A stretch of 64,000 nucleotides of DNA from Asaia bogorensis NBRC 16594 (GTDB lineage Bacteria; Pseudomonadota; Alphaproteobacteria; Acetobacterales; Acetobacteraceae). The position numbers were made by a program, and so were the translations under genes. The notes under the pieces were generated by a model. The model ran no database searches, was not told where the DNA came from, and was given only the letters and a program-made list of their open reading frames with translations. The stretch covers positions 959,501 through 1,023,500 of the forward strand of contig NZ_AP014690.1 of assembly GCF_001547995.1 (NCBI RefSeq), given 5' to 3'. Shown in pieces: positions 9,520 through 18,583 of the stretch (positions within the stretch are counted from its first letter, which is position 1; every line of letters starts with the position of its first letter).

Positions 9520-10721
9520 CGCCCCCCAAGGCCGATGAGGGACGCGCTGCACTTGATGCAGCGTTAAGCCCGAAACTCGCTCTGACACCCGGCGAGATTG
9601 CCGGGCGGACAGACGCCTATTTCAACCGGACGCAGAAGATCGTCTCGCATTTTGGCGAGTGTCAGGTCACCTACGCGCTGTTCATTCGCCGGCCCGTCAT
9701 TGCGGCGCATGGGCTGATGGTCGCGTGGCTCGAGAATGTCGCGCGTGAGCAGGGTTTTTCGGTCGAGATCGAGACGATCTACCCTGAGGGAAGCTGGGTT
9801 GGCGCAGGCGAGCCGCTGCTCTACCTGACCGGGCCCTTTACCCGCATGGCCCCCCTCGAAACCCTTTTGCTGCAAAAGCTCGGCTCAGCCTGCGTCGCGG
9901 CCCATAATGCCTATCAGATGGCGCTGGCCCTGCCGGATGCAGCGTTCATGGCCATGGAAGCCCGTCACTGCGCCGGATTCGAGATGCAGGAAATGATGGG
10001 CTATGCCGCCTCGATCGGCTCACGCGCTGCCCGACGCGAGGGCGCGAAGGGCTTCGTCGGTTGCGCCAATGATGTTACGGCGGCTTTCTTCGGCCAGGAT
10101 CATGGGCTGGGCACCATGCCTCATGCCCTGATCGGTTATGCGGGCTCGACGCTGCGTGCCGCAGAGATGTATCGCGAGGTCTATCCTGACGACCCTCTCG
10201 TGGTGCTGGTCGATTATTTCGGGCAGGAAATCACCGATGCGCTCGCAGTGTGCCGTCGCTTCCCCGAGCTGGCGGCGCAGGGGCGAATCAGCGTGCGTCT
10301 CGATACGCATGGCGGGCGCTTCATTGAAGGGCTCGACCCCCAATCGTCCTATGCCGTGCTGGAGCGTCATACGCCTGGCACGATACGGCGCTACCGTTCC
10401 GATAACGAGCTGAAGGATCTGGTCGGCACGGGCGTGTCGGCCGCCGCCATCTGGTGGATGCGCGAGCAGCTCAATGCCGCTGGTTTCCCCGAGGTGCGGA
10501 TCATCGTTTCGTCGGGATTTGGCCTGCAGAAATGCATGACCATGCGTGATTCCCATGCCCCGCTCGATGTGGTCGGGACAGGCTCGTTTATTCCGGTCAA
10601 ATGGAACGAAACTTACGCCACGGCCGATATCGTGGCTTATGACGGTGAAAAGCGGGTGAAAGTCGGACGCGAGTTCCTCCTGCAGAGAATCCGGTCCAGA
10701 GAGAAGGAGAGCGAAGCATGA
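9516..10721 (+). CDS. Nicotinate phosphoribosyltransferase family protein
   Basis: 401 residues, the length of E. coli PncB. Family signs are the N-terminal DAYFNRTQK segment, the [12 protein letters not shown] stretch around the expected catalytic His, [10 protein letters not shown] for phosphate/PRPP binding, and SSGFGLQKC followed by VVGTGS near the C-terminus. PncB makes nicotinate mononucleotide from nicotinate and PRPP for NAD salvage. The protein is divergent from PncB proper in the motif around the His, so specificity for nicotinate is likely but not proven. It is the second gene of an aroG-led operon; both flanking junctions are 4-nt overlaps. Confidence 0.82.
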   Translation: MTPPKADEGRAALDAALSPKLALTPGEIAGRTDAYFNRTQKIVSHFGECQVTYALFIRRPVIAAHGLMVAWLENVAREQGFSVEIETIYPEGSWVGAGEPLLYLTGPFTRMAPLETLLLQKLGSACVAAHNAYQMALALPDAAFMAMEARHCAGFEMQEMMGYAASIGSRAARREGAKGFVGCANDVTAAFFGQDHGLGTMPHALIGYAGSTLRAAEMYREVYPDDPLVVLVDYFGQEITDALAVCRRFPELAAQGRISVRLDTHGGRFIEGLDPQSSYAVLERHTPGTIRRYRSDNELKDLVGTGVSAAAIWWMREQLNAAGFPEVRIIVSSGFGLQKCMTMRDSHAPLDVVGTGSFIPVKWNETYATADIVAYDGEKRVKVGREFLLQRIRSREKESEA

Positions 10722-11092
10722 GCAGCTCTGAAGCAGAACCCGATCGCGGCTGGTTCGTCCGTATTCTCGATAATTCGGGCGGTGCGGAAGAAGGCATCGT
10801 GGAGGAAGTGAAAGACTTTCAGGACCTCGCCCACGCCAATGCCTACGCACGTGCCTATGTGCGCGACAGCGTCGAGCGCTGCCGCGTTGGCGGGGCCGCA
10901 GGGCGTGAAGTGCTCGAAGCCTGGTTCTCGTTCGGTGAGGACGCCATTGTCGTCGAGGCCGGAGATGATGGCTGGAAGTCTGCATCGGAACTTGAGGATT
11001 TCGCTGCCAACCCTGCCACGCCCATGGAGCGTGACTGGCGCACCCTCGATCCCCGTCGTCTTGTGGAGGATGATGAGGAGGTCGAGCTCTGA
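10718..11092 (+). CDS. Hypothetical acidic protein in the aroG operon
   Basis: 124 residues, strongly acidic, especially at the C-terminus (EDDEEVEL). No signal peptide, membrane segment or catalytic motif is seen. The start overlaps the phosphoribosyltransferase stop by 4 nt and its own stop overlaps the next start by 1 nt (TGATG), so it is surely translated. I do not recognise the family; a small soluble accessory protein conserved in acetic acid bacteria is my guess. Confidence 0.72.
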   Translation: MSSSEAEPDRGWFVRILDNSGGAEEGIVEEVKDFQDLAHANAYARAYVRDSVERCRVGGAAGREVLEAWFSFGEDAIVVEAGDDGWKSASELEDFAANPATPMERDWRTLDPRRLVEDDEEVEL

Positions 11093-11868
11093 TGCCGATG
11101 AACCGACGTCAGATTCTGGCCGGCCTGTCGGCTGGCCCTGTGCTTGCGACTCTTTCACGCGCCGCAGTGGCACGGGAGACGAGTTCAGCGGTCGTTCCTC
11201 AGCCGCCAACGCCCCAGACCAGCCTGCCTGCGCTGAGCCGTCAGCTTCAGGCCGTGCCGCGCCGGCGTCAGTTCACGACGCTGCCGCGTCTGCTGGATCA
11301 TCCCGATCTGTGGGACGATGTCGCTTTCGAAGCCCTTCGGGCCTATCGCAGCGACGAGCGCATGATCGGCACCGGGACGTCGCTTTCGGGCAACTGGCCC
11401 GTCGAGGCGCAGAACCTGCTGAACAGCGAGATTTTCTCCTTCGGTCACCCCGAAGCCCTGCTTGTCATGGCGTTATGGAGTGAGGCGCAGCTGGCCCTTT
11501 ACGATGACGAGGCCTGGTCGCGTTATGGCCTGTCACGTCTGACCTCGTCGGGCCAGTCGGTACTGCCGCTCAGGCAGGTCACCACAGGGTATTCGCGCCA
11601 TCATCAGGATGAGCAAGGCGTTTACGGGGCGGCTGGACGCAGTATCCCGGCCTTGCAGGCCCGTGGCGTTGTGTTCCTTGCCTGCCATAATGCTGTGTGG
11701 GCCCATGCCGGGCGTCTGCTCGCTTTGGGTGCCGTGGCCGGTAATCCGGGACAGGAACAGCTTGTGGCGACGCTGACGAACCATCTCGATCCGCGTGCCA
11801 TCGTGACCCCGAGCGCACTTGGTGCACTCGCCGAATTGCAGCGGGCGGGGTTCTCCCGGGTTTTCTGA
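11092..11868 (+). CDS. Exported protein with twin-arginine-like signal, unknown function
   Basis: 258 residues. The N-terminus MPMNRRQILAGLS carries an RR followed by a hydrophobic stretch to about residue 27, giving a Tat-like or Sec-like signal peptide. A second ATG at 11098 would leave it intact. The mature part has no Cys pair or cofactor motif visible at its front, but the RGVVFLACHNAVWAH segment near residue 190 resembles the core strand-turn of DsrE-like folds; this is a weak suggestion. The gene is the last of the aroG operon (1-nt overlap with the gene before). Confidence 0.7.
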   Translation: MPMNRRQILAGLSAGPVLATLSRAAVARETSSAVVPQPPTPQTSLPALSRQLQAVPRRRQFTTLPRLLDHPDLWDDVAFEALRAYRSDERMIGTGTSLSGNWPVEAQNLLNSEIFSFGHPEALLVMALWSEAQLALYDDEAWSRYGLSRLTSSGQSVLPLRQVTTGYSRHHQDEQGVYGAAGRSIPALQARGVVFLACHNAVWAHAGRLLALGAVAGNPGQEQLVATLTNHLDPRAIVTPSALGALAELQRAGFSRVF

Positions 11869-11959
11869 ACGCACCGCTTTTTGGACTCACGCATATTTCT
11901 GATGGCGATACCGTGCGCGGGCTATGGAAAATTGCCCGCGCCCTTGGCATAGAAGCAGC

Positions 11960-13294
11960 ATGAAACTGCGCTTCGCCCCCAGCCCGACCGGCTATCTCCA
12001 TGTTGGCAATGCTCGCCTTGCCATCGCCAACGCCCTGTATGCCCGCAAGCATGGCGCACAATTCCTGCTGCGCATCGACGATACGGATCTGGAGCGCTCC
12101 AAGGCGGAATACGAGCAGGGGATCAAGACGGATCTCGAATGGCTCGGTCTCGACTGGGACGAGATGGCCCATCAGTCGGAGCGGCTCGACCGCTATGCCA
12201 AGGCGATCGAGGCACTCAAGGCTTCGGGGCGACTCTATCCCTGTTTCGAGAGTGAGCAGGAACTGGCCGCCAAGCGCGAATTGCGGCTCAAGGCGCGCAA
12301 GCCTCCCATCTATGACCGTGCGATGCTGCGCATGACGCCTGAGCAGCGTGAGCGCGCCGAAGCCAATGGCAAGACGCCTTACTGGCGCTTTCGCCTCTCA
12401 GACGGTCACAAGAGCTGGCGCGATCTGGTGATGGGTGATCTGTCGGTCAAGCTGACGGCCATTTCCGACCCTGTTCTCGTGCGGGCTGATGGAACGGTGC
12501 TCTATACTCTGGCCTCGGTCGTGGACGACATGGAGCTGGATGTTACCCATATCATCCGTGGTGAGGACCATATTACCAACACTGGCGTGCAACTCGATAT
12601 TATCGAGGCGCTGGGTGGCAAGGGGGCGCGTTTCACTTTCGCCCATCTGCCCCTATTGCTGGATGAAGGTGGAGGCAAGCTGTCCAAGCGCTTCGATGCG
12701 TTGTCGCTGCGTGCGCTGCGTCATGACGGCATGGAACCGCAATCGGTTGTGTCCTACCTGTCCAGAATCGGCAGTTCGGACGACCCGGTGCCCATGACAC
12801 TGGAAGAATCCATCGCGAGTTTCGATCTGTCGCACATTTCGCGTTCGGCAGCGCGTTTCGACATGCAGCATCTGCTGGGGCTCAACCGCCGCCTGCTGCA
12901 TACCATGTCCTTCGAGGATGTCCGCACCCGCCTGCCTGAAGGGGCGAGTGAGGCTTTCTGGAATGCCATACGTGGCAATGTCGATCTGACCGGCGAGATC
13001 GGTTTCTGGTGGGAAGTGGTACAGGGCGACATCGCGCCGCCCTCCCTGCGCGACGAGGCCGGGTTCCTGGAGCAGGCGCAGCAGACCCTGCCTGACGCCC
13101 CGTGGGACGGCGAAACGTGGAAGCAGTGGATCGCAACGCTGAAAGACGTCTCTGGCCGTAAGGGCAAGGCTCTCTTCCATCCGCTGCGTCTTGCCCTGAC
13201 GGGCGAGGAGGCCGGGCCCGAACTGCATGCCCTTCTGCCTCTGATGGGGCGTGACCTGGTTCTGCGTCGCCTGCAGGAAGCGGCTATAGGGTAA
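11960..13294 (+). CDS. gltX: Glutamyl-tRNA synthetase
   Basis: 444 residues from the ATG at 11960; the upstream in-frame ATG at 11924 adds 12 residues before the invariant MKLRFAPSPTG start and is rejected. HIGH-like motif at residues 14-17 (HVGN) and KLSKR at 240-244. The protein is a class I synthetase lacking obvious extra domains. It charges tRNA-Glu; alphaproteobacteria often carry two GltX paralogues, one able to mischarge tRNA-Gln for the GatCAB route, and which this is cannot be told here. The HVGN form with Asn for the last position is common in this family. Confidence 0.93.
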   Translation: MKLRFAPSPTGYLHVGNARLAIANALYARKHGAQFLLRIDDTDLERSKAEYEQGIKTDLEWLGLDWDEMAHQSERLDRYAKAIEALKASGRLYPCFESEQELAAKRELRLKARKPPIYDRAMLRMTPEQRERAEANGKTPYWRFRLSDGHKSWRDLVMGDLSVKLTAISDPVLVRADGTVLYTLASVVDDMELDVTHIIRGEDHITNTGVQLDIIEALGGKGARFTFAHLPLLLDEGGGKLSKRFDALSLRALRHDGMEPQSVVSYLSRIGSSDDPVPMTLEESIASFDLSHISRSAARFDMQHLLGLNRRLLHTMSFEDVRTRLPEGASEAFWNAIRGNVDLTGEIGFWWEVVQGDIAPPSLRDEAGFLEQAQQTLPDAPWDGETWKQWIATLKDVSGRKGKALFHPLRLALTGEEAGPELHALLPLMGRDLVLRRLQEAAIG

Positions 13295-13324
13295 GGTGCG
13301 AAGGCTTACCCACGCGCAAGGGCG

Positions 13325-14287
13325 ATGAAGCGCGACAGGTCCCGCTGGCGGCAGTTTTTCAGGGTGCAGTCCGGGCTGCCCTTGCTGGGTGCTGACGAAG
13401 GAACCGGGCGGGAAGGCGATGAGATCGGCACGGGGCGTCAGCGTGCGTCGGTCATACGGGTCGGCATTGGCAGCAATTTCTGGACGGATCTCTATCATCA
13501 CGCCCTGACCACCTCATGGCCACGGTTTCTGGGGTGGTCCACGATTGCCTATGTCGCAATCAACCTGGGTTTTGCGCTGCTGTATCGGCTATGCAACGCC
13601 CATATCAACAATGCTGCCGATCTCGACCTGTTCTCCCTGTTCTTCTTCAGCGTGCAGACCTTCTCAACAGTTGGCTATGGAGTCATGGCCCCAACCGGGC
13701 ACATGGCCAATGCGCTTGTATCCGTTGAGGCGCTTCTGGGCATGATGATCAATGCCCTTTCCACTGGCGTGGTCTTTGCCCGCTTCTCGCGCCCACGGGC
13801 GCAAATTCTTTTCAGTCATATCGGGGTAATCAGCCAGCGCGCTTCACCTGCCGCCCTGTGCATCAGGCTCGCCAATTCGCGCAAGAGCGCGGTGCTGGCG
13901 ATGGAGGCGGAACTTTCACTCTCCCAATTCGTGATTGGTGAGGGGGGATACCCCACCCGTATCTTCACACGGCTTGCCCTTCTGCAATCGCAGGTGCCCG
14001 AATTGCGGTTCACCGAAACCCTGGTGCACCCCATCGATAGCGCTAGCCCTCTTGCTATTCTGAGCGTCGAGCAGCTTGACGCGACCTATGCGGAAATTCT
14101 GGTCACCGTACGTGGCACGGATGAAGCAACCGGGCAGGCCGTGTTGCTCCAGCACGGTTACGATCATGCAAAGATGATCAAGGGGATGCGTTTCGTGGAT
14201 ATGGTCGTGCAGGACGCGTCGGGCAATTACCGCGTGGATTACAGACGGCTTCACGACATCGAACAGGAAGCCGAAGCCGCCGCGTGA
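13325..14287 (+). CDS. Inward-rectifier potassium channel (KirBac type)
   Basis: 320 residues. A basic cytoplasmic N-terminus of about 50 residues precedes a slide helix (FWTDLYHHALTTSW) and the outer helix, then the pore helix and selectivity filter TVGYG at residues 115-119, the inner helix (about 130-150), and a 165-residue C-terminal Ig-like cytoplasmic domain. This is the domain order of KirBac1.1/3.1. It conducts potassium across the inner membrane, gated by lipids, pH or ligands through the C-domain. It lies 30 nt after gltX, so it may share its transcript. Confidence 0.9.
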   Translation: MKRDRSRWRQFFRVQSGLPLLGADEGTGREGDEIGTGRQRASVIRVGIGSNFWTDLYHHALTTSWPRFLGWSTIAYVAINLGFALLYRLCNAHINNAADLDLFSLFFFSVQTFSTVGYGVMAPTGHMANALVSVEALLGMMINALSTGVVFARFSRPRAQILFSHIGVISQRASPAALCIRLANSRKSAVLAMEAELSLSQFVIGEGGYPTRIFTRLALLQSQVPELRFTETLVHPIDSASPLAILSVEQLDATYAEILVTVRGTDEATGQAVLLQHGYDHAKMIKGMRFVDMVVQDASGNYRVDYRRLHDIEQEAEAAA

Positions 14288-14807
14288 AGAGGCCATGGGC
14301 CTTCCCACACAGTCCTCTTTCTTTACCCCATGCGCGGATGAACGCCTGTTTTCGAGGCTGTTACTTTCCGTACCTCTTCCCTCGGACCTCTGACGCTTCA
14401 GGGGGCAGAGGAGGCCTCCGAAAGCGCGCATCAAGCGCTGGTCGTATCCTGACCGCGCGCCGATTTCATATCCACTAGTGAGGTTGAGTGAGACCAGTGG
14501 GCGTTCGGTGGGCACGTATGGGGCCACCGTGTCGCGCGATGATGGGCCCGCGCTTTGGCGCTGCGGTTGTTTGGCATTTCCTGTGTTTAAGCAAACAATA
14601 TGACTTTATTATTGATTAAATGTTTCAATAATAAGTCAATGCAATAATTACTTCACGATCTATACTTGATTCGACACAAAACTATTTCTGTTTCGATCTA
14701 ATTGAAGCCAGTCCGAAGTGCCAGATGGGCGCACTTGCCGGAAACAGGGTCGATTGCAGAAGAGCCGGACGACCAGATGCGGCGCATCCGGCGCAGGAGA
14801 GAGTTTT
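14288..14807 (+). other. 520-nt intergenic region upstream of the TonB receptor, with an AT-rich segment
   Basis: No convincing gene. The first half has ordinary G+C. Positions about 14578-14700 are strikingly AT-rich compared with the rest of the window and hold the palindrome at 14601-14638, then CAATAAT repeats and a TATACT at 14661 that could be a -10 element. The last 100 nt lead to the GTG start at 14808. Confidence 0.6.
14601..14638. promoter_or_regulatory. Long AT-rich inverted repeat upstream of TonB receptor
   Basis: TGACTTTATTATTGA at 14601-14615 is mirrored by TCAATAATAAGTCA at 14625-14638: fourteen pairs with one unpaired T and a 9-nt spacer. The element lies 170 nt before the receptor start. 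Its symmetry and AT content suit a dimeric repressor site (Fur, Irr or RirA-like regulators control many such receptors), though it does not match a consensus I know exactly. A structured leader RNA is the other possibility. Confidence 0.5.
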
Positions 14808-17327
14808 GTGTTGAGAGGTCAGAGACTGTGCCTGGTGTTCACTTTCCTTTGCTGCTCGGGGGCCGCTTACGCAACGCCTCTTTCGGATGATGCCCATCAG
14901 AATACCCCGACTACAGCCAGGGCAGCGCCTGCAGGTAAACCGGGAACAACGCGGCACAAAATAGGCGGCGCAGGAAAGCCTGCCTGGCATGCAGGCGAGG
15001 CTGCGGCCAGCGAAGTCGCCGCAGCGCCGGCGTCGGCTCGAGCATCGTCCGCCCGTCATGTTGCCCATCACGTTACGCCGGAGAGCATCAGCGTGACAGG
15101 GCAGGCCCACAGCAAAAACTACCAGAAGGACCCGGCATCCGTGTCGGTCCTCAGTGCCCGGCAACTCGCCAACCGTCACGTCGTCTCACTGGTTGATCTC
15201 GGTGACGGCTCGGTACCTTCCTTGCGTATTGCCCAGTTTTCAGGCCGCAATTCAGCCCTGGTGGTCAATATCCGCGGTGTCGGCGTGCTGGGTGACAGCA
15301 ACCAGCCCGCACGTGACCAGGGTGTGGGAGTCTATATCGACGGTGTGTATGTCTCCAGACCGCAGGCACTTGGCACGGCACTTTTCGATGTCGAGAGCAT
15401 GGAGGTGCTCAAGGGGCCGCAGGGAACGCTGTTTGGCCGGAATACCGAGGCTGGCGCCCTGAGCATCGTGACGCGTCGCCCCACAGGCAAATTCGGCATG
15501 CGTCTGGTTGGCGGGTTTGGCAATTACAACAGCAACAAGGGCGAGTTGCATCTCGATCTACCAGCTTTCCATGATCTGGCGATCAAGATTGACGCTGTGA
15601 CCGCCCATCGCGGACCACTTGTCGATAACCCGATGCCGGACACTGGTGGGTTCAACCAGTACGACAAGCACGGCGTGCATGTGGAGGCGATGTATCACCC
15701 GGTCGATAACTTCACCGCTGACTATGCCTATGACAATTCCTATGACAGCACGACCACGTTGTGGATGCAGTTACTCAAGGGAGGAACGAACAAGCTCGCG
15801 CAGCTTGCGACGTTGCAGACGACCCGCGCCAAAAGAGCGTTTGTCGGCGTTCCCGAAGAGCCAAGTATCGGCAAGAACAGCGGGCATCGCATGACGCTCG
15901 ATTACAAGGCGATACCGCAATATCTTTCTTTCAGATCCATCACGGCGTATCGCGAACTGAGCCAGAGCCAGTTCGACAACGGGATGGCCTCCGGGAGCCT
16001 TTCCAACACCACAGGCAATTTCACCGGCATGAGCTTTGCACGTAACTCGCTGGCAGGATTCTGGCAGAACCAGATCAGTCAGGAGATACAGGCTTTCGGC
16101 CATACGAAGCGCCTGAAATATCAGGGTGGCTTCATCTATTACCGCGAGCATGCCGCCGATAACGCGCAGGCCTTCTATACAAACCAGTTCACTAATGCTG
16201 CTGGCAGTGAATACAGGCTGTTGACCGGCCCGGCCTATGATGACTGGAGTCTGCAGCCCATCGATCGTGCCAGCCATGTCACGTCAAAGAGCTGGGGCGT
16301 TTACGGCAATGCGGTCTATACCCCACCTGTGCTGCATGACGCGCTGCATCTGACGGCGGGGCTGCGCTGGTCTCACGATGGCAAGCAGGGCACGCTGACA
16401 ACGGTCAACAACAAGGCACCGGTCAATACGGCGGGTGTGTCTGGCCCGATCGATTTCGATGCAGGCTGGTCGCGCGTGGACCCCCTGCTTGAAATCAGCG
16501 GTGATCTTGCCCGTCATGTATTGCTCTACGGCAAGTGGAGCACGGGTTATAAAGCAGGCGGAGCCAATTCACGGGCGCAGAATTACGAGGCTTTCGGGCC
16601 TGAATCGGTCTCGATGTTCGAGGTCGGCACCAAGACCGAGTTTCTCGATCAGCGTGTACGTTTCAACGTTGCGGGATATTGGGGCGACTACAAGGATATA
16701 CAGGTCGATTTCAGCAGGCCTTACCAGATTGGCAATCAGCTGACGACGCGTACAACCACCTCATCCATCAATGCACCCGGTCGTGGTGACCTGAGCGGCG
16801 TCGAAGCCGAGCTGAGCGTGTCACCCATACGCTACCTGACGCTTGGCCTGTCCTACGCCTATAACTACGTTCACATTCCTCCCACCGCCAATCCCTATCC
16901 CAACTCGGTGGGCGTGGTCAGCACCATGCTCGTGCCAATCTACCAGAGCTATACTCCGGCCCATTCCGGCAGCTTCCAGGCAGATTACGTGCGTCCGTTT
17001 CAGGGTTTTACCCTGCTTGGCCATCTCGATGGCAATATCGACAGCGGATATTATGCCGGCACGACCGACCCTGTTTACGCGGGGATCGGAAACCCCAAGA
17101 ACGTCTATCAGCCCAAGGGGGACAGTGGGCTGATCGTCAACGGGCGTGTCGCTGTGTCCAATGTGCGGCTGGGTCATACCGGCGCAAAGGCCACATTCTC
17201 GCTCTGGGCACGCAATCTGTTTGCCGAGCAACACGTTTACTTCAAGACCTTGGGCGTAACGACGGGCTTGCAGGGTTACTTCAATGAAGCGCGCCAGTTT
17301 GGCGGACAGGTCGATCTGGCGTTCTGA
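14808..17327 (+). CDS. TonB-dependent outer-membrane receptor
   Basis: 839 residues from GTG 14808, chosen because GGAGAG lies 6-7 nt upstream and a typical signal peptide (residues 1-23, ending AYA) follows; the same frame is open back to 14718. After an Ala-rich linker of about 70 residues comes a TonB-box-like SISVTGQ, the plug domain (SVLSARQLANRH, VDGVYVSRPQ-like segment, VLKGPQGTLFGRN) and a 22-strand barrel ending in the usual aromatic residue, VDLAF. The plug is of the iron-complex/CirA-like class; substrates may be siderophores, cobalamin or other large ligands. No transport partner is adjacent and the gene stands alone, so regulation from the AT-rich leader is likely. Confidence 0.9.
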   Translation: MLRGQRLCLVFTFLCCSGAAYATPLSDDAHQNTPTTARAAPAGKPGTTRHKIGGAGKPAWHAGEAAASEVAAAPASARASSARHVAHHVTPESISVTGQAHSKNYQKDPASVSVLSARQLANRHVVSLVDLGDGSVPSLRIAQFSGRNSALVVNIRGVGVLGDSNQPARDQGVGVYIDGVYVSRPQALGTALFDVESMEVLKGPQGTLFGRNTEAGALSIVTRRPTGKFGMRLVGGFGNYNSNKGELHLDLPAFHDLAIKIDAVTAHRGPLVDNPMPDTGGFNQYDKHGVHVEAMYHPVDNFTADYAYDNSYDSTTTLWMQLLKGGTNKLAQLATLQTTRAKRAFVGVPEEPSIGKNSGHRMTLDYKAIPQYLSFRSITAYRELSQSQFDNGMASGSLSNTTGNFTGMSFARNSLAGFWQNQISQEIQAFGHTKRLKYQGGFIYYREHAADNAQAFYTNQFTNAAGSEYRLLTGPAYDDWSLQPIDRASHVTSKSWGVYGNAVYTPPVLHDALHLTAGLRWSHDGKQGTLTTVNNKAPVNTAGVSGPIDFDAGWSRVDPLLEISGDLARHVLLYGKWSTGYKAGGANSRAQNYEAFGPESVSMFEVGTKTEFLDQRVRFNVAGYWGDYKDIQVDFSRPYQIGNQLTTRTTTSSINAPGRGDLSGVEAELSVSPIRYLTLGLSYAYNYVHIPPTANPYPNSVGVVSTMLVPIYQSYTPAHSGSFQADYVRPFQGFTLLGHLDGNIDSGYYAGTTDPVYAGIGNPKNVYQPKGDSGLIVNGRVAVSNVRLGHTGAKATFSLWARNLFAEQHVYFKTLGVTTGLQGYFNEARQFGGQVDLAF

Positions 17328-17643
17328 GAGCGGGTGCCACCGGCGCTAGTGGTGCCTAGCATTCGATGCCCACGGCCGGGGATGCCGCGCACCTCGGTCT
17401 GCAAGGTCTTACCCGCCTTACAGACAGGCAAGATGCGGTGTCTGGGAGGAATTGAAACAATCCCGGCCGGTGTGATGGGCGAAAATTCCGTCGCTTGCCC
17501 CTTCGTCATCTGCCTGCGAAAGCGCGGAGGCAGGGAGGGGAAGGCAGGCCTGAGGGTGGGGGATACCACGGCGAGGCTGGCCCGGGAAAACCGCCCCACA
17601 GGAAAAACCGACCTAAAGGAAAACCCGATCAGGGAATACAGGC
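17328..17643. other. 316-nt gap between convergent TonB receptor and pssA
   Basis: No gene is supported. It contains a short direct-repeat run (17585-17627) and small GC hairpins near 17345 (GCTAG...CTAGC), but no clear intrinsic terminator with a T tract. Confidence 0.5.
17585..17627. repeat. Three imperfect GGAAAA-CCG direct repeats
   Basis: The motif GGAAAA(A/C)CCG or GGAAAACCG occurs at 17585, 17601 and 17618, that is every 16-17 nt, just beyond the pssA stop. Seen from the minus strand each unit is CGG-TTTTCC, so these T runs follow pssA and may simply aid termination. Confidence 0.4.
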
Positions 17644-18570
17644 CTAGGGCACGTCTTCCGACATGGCCTCGGCCTGTTCCTTGAGGCGATGGAAGCTGCG
17701 GCGGCTGAACGGGAGCATCAGCAGATAGATGATGCCAGCCGCTGCCAGAGCAAGCCAGGGATCGGCCAGAAGGATTGCCGCATAGAGCAACGTGCCGAGC
17801 ATGAGCGGCAGCACGAAGGGCGACGGGATCTTGAAGTTCTTAAACGACCAGACCGGCAGTGTCGAAACCAGCAGGGCTGCGGTCAGGATCAGGAAACCGG
17901 CTGCCAGCAGGGGGGAGCGGGCAAGGGATTCAAGAACTGGCCAGTGCATTCTGTCGGCTTCCAGCCCGAGAAAGATGGGAAACAGCACGACACCTGCGCC
18001 GGCAGGGGCCGGTACCCCCGTGAAGAAGCTGTAGGAATATTCCGGCTTCTCCTCGTCATCGAGGCTGGCATTGAAGCGCGCAAGACGCAGCGCCATGCAC
18101 ACAGTGAACAGAATGCAGGGCACAAAAGCGTAGCGCCCGCCATTGGCCTGCAATGTCCAGAGATAAAGCAGGAAAGGCGGCGCCACGCCAAAGCAGACGA
18201 AATCGGAGAGCGAGTCGAACTCGGCCCCGAAGCGCGATGTGCCATGCAGCAGACGGGCGATACGTCCGTCGAGCCCATCGATACAGGCCGCAATCACGAG
18301 TGCTGCGGCCGCATAGGCAAATTGCTGCTCCAGCCCGTACCGCATCCCGCTCAGCCCGGCGCACAGACCCAGCATGGTCAGCAGGTTCGGGATGAGCCTG
18401 TTGAAAGACGGGCCGCGCACGCGCACGCGGCGCGGCCGGATACGCCTCAGCCGACGCTTCCTGCGTCGGGGAGGCAGGCCGGCCTGCCCGTCTGCAGAGG
18501 CAGTCTCTTGCGCCGTGTTGGCCTGGGCGTGACCTGTCGTTTCATCAGGACCGGGGAGCGTGTCTGACAC
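17644..18570 (-). CDS. pssA: CDP-diacylglycerol--serine O-phosphatidyltransferase
   Basis: 308 residues if begun at GTG 18570, which lies 13 nt after the psd stop. The frame is open to a TTG at 18639 inside psd (331 residues), so the start is uncertain. A highly basic stretch (RRRKRRLRRIRPRRVRVR) precedes the first membrane helix. The CDP-alcohol phosphotransferase motif DG-x2-AR-x8-G-x3-D-x3-D is present in full (DGLDGRIARLL...GAEFDSLSD), followed by several hydrophobic helices. It joins serine to CDP-diacylglycerol in the inner membrane; the upstream psd then makes phosphatidylethanolamine, so the pair forms a complete two-step pathway. Confidence 0.92.
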   Translation of the reverse strand: MSDTLPGPDETTGHAQANTAQETASADGQAGLPPRRRKRRLRRIRPRRVRVRGPSFNRLIPNLLTMLGLCAGLSGMRYGLEQQFAYAAAALVIAACIDGLDGRIARLLHGTSRFGAEFDSLSDFVCFGVAPPFLLYLWTLQANGGRYAFVPCILFTVCMALRLARFNASLDDEEKPEYSYSFFTGVPAPAGAGVVLFPIFLGLEADRMHWPVLESLARSPLLAAGFLILTAALLVSTLPVWSFKNFKIPSPFVLPLMLGTLLYAAILLADPWLALAAAGIIYLLMLPFSRRSFHRLKEQAEAMSEDVP

Positions 18571-18583
18571 GGGGCTTACAGGC

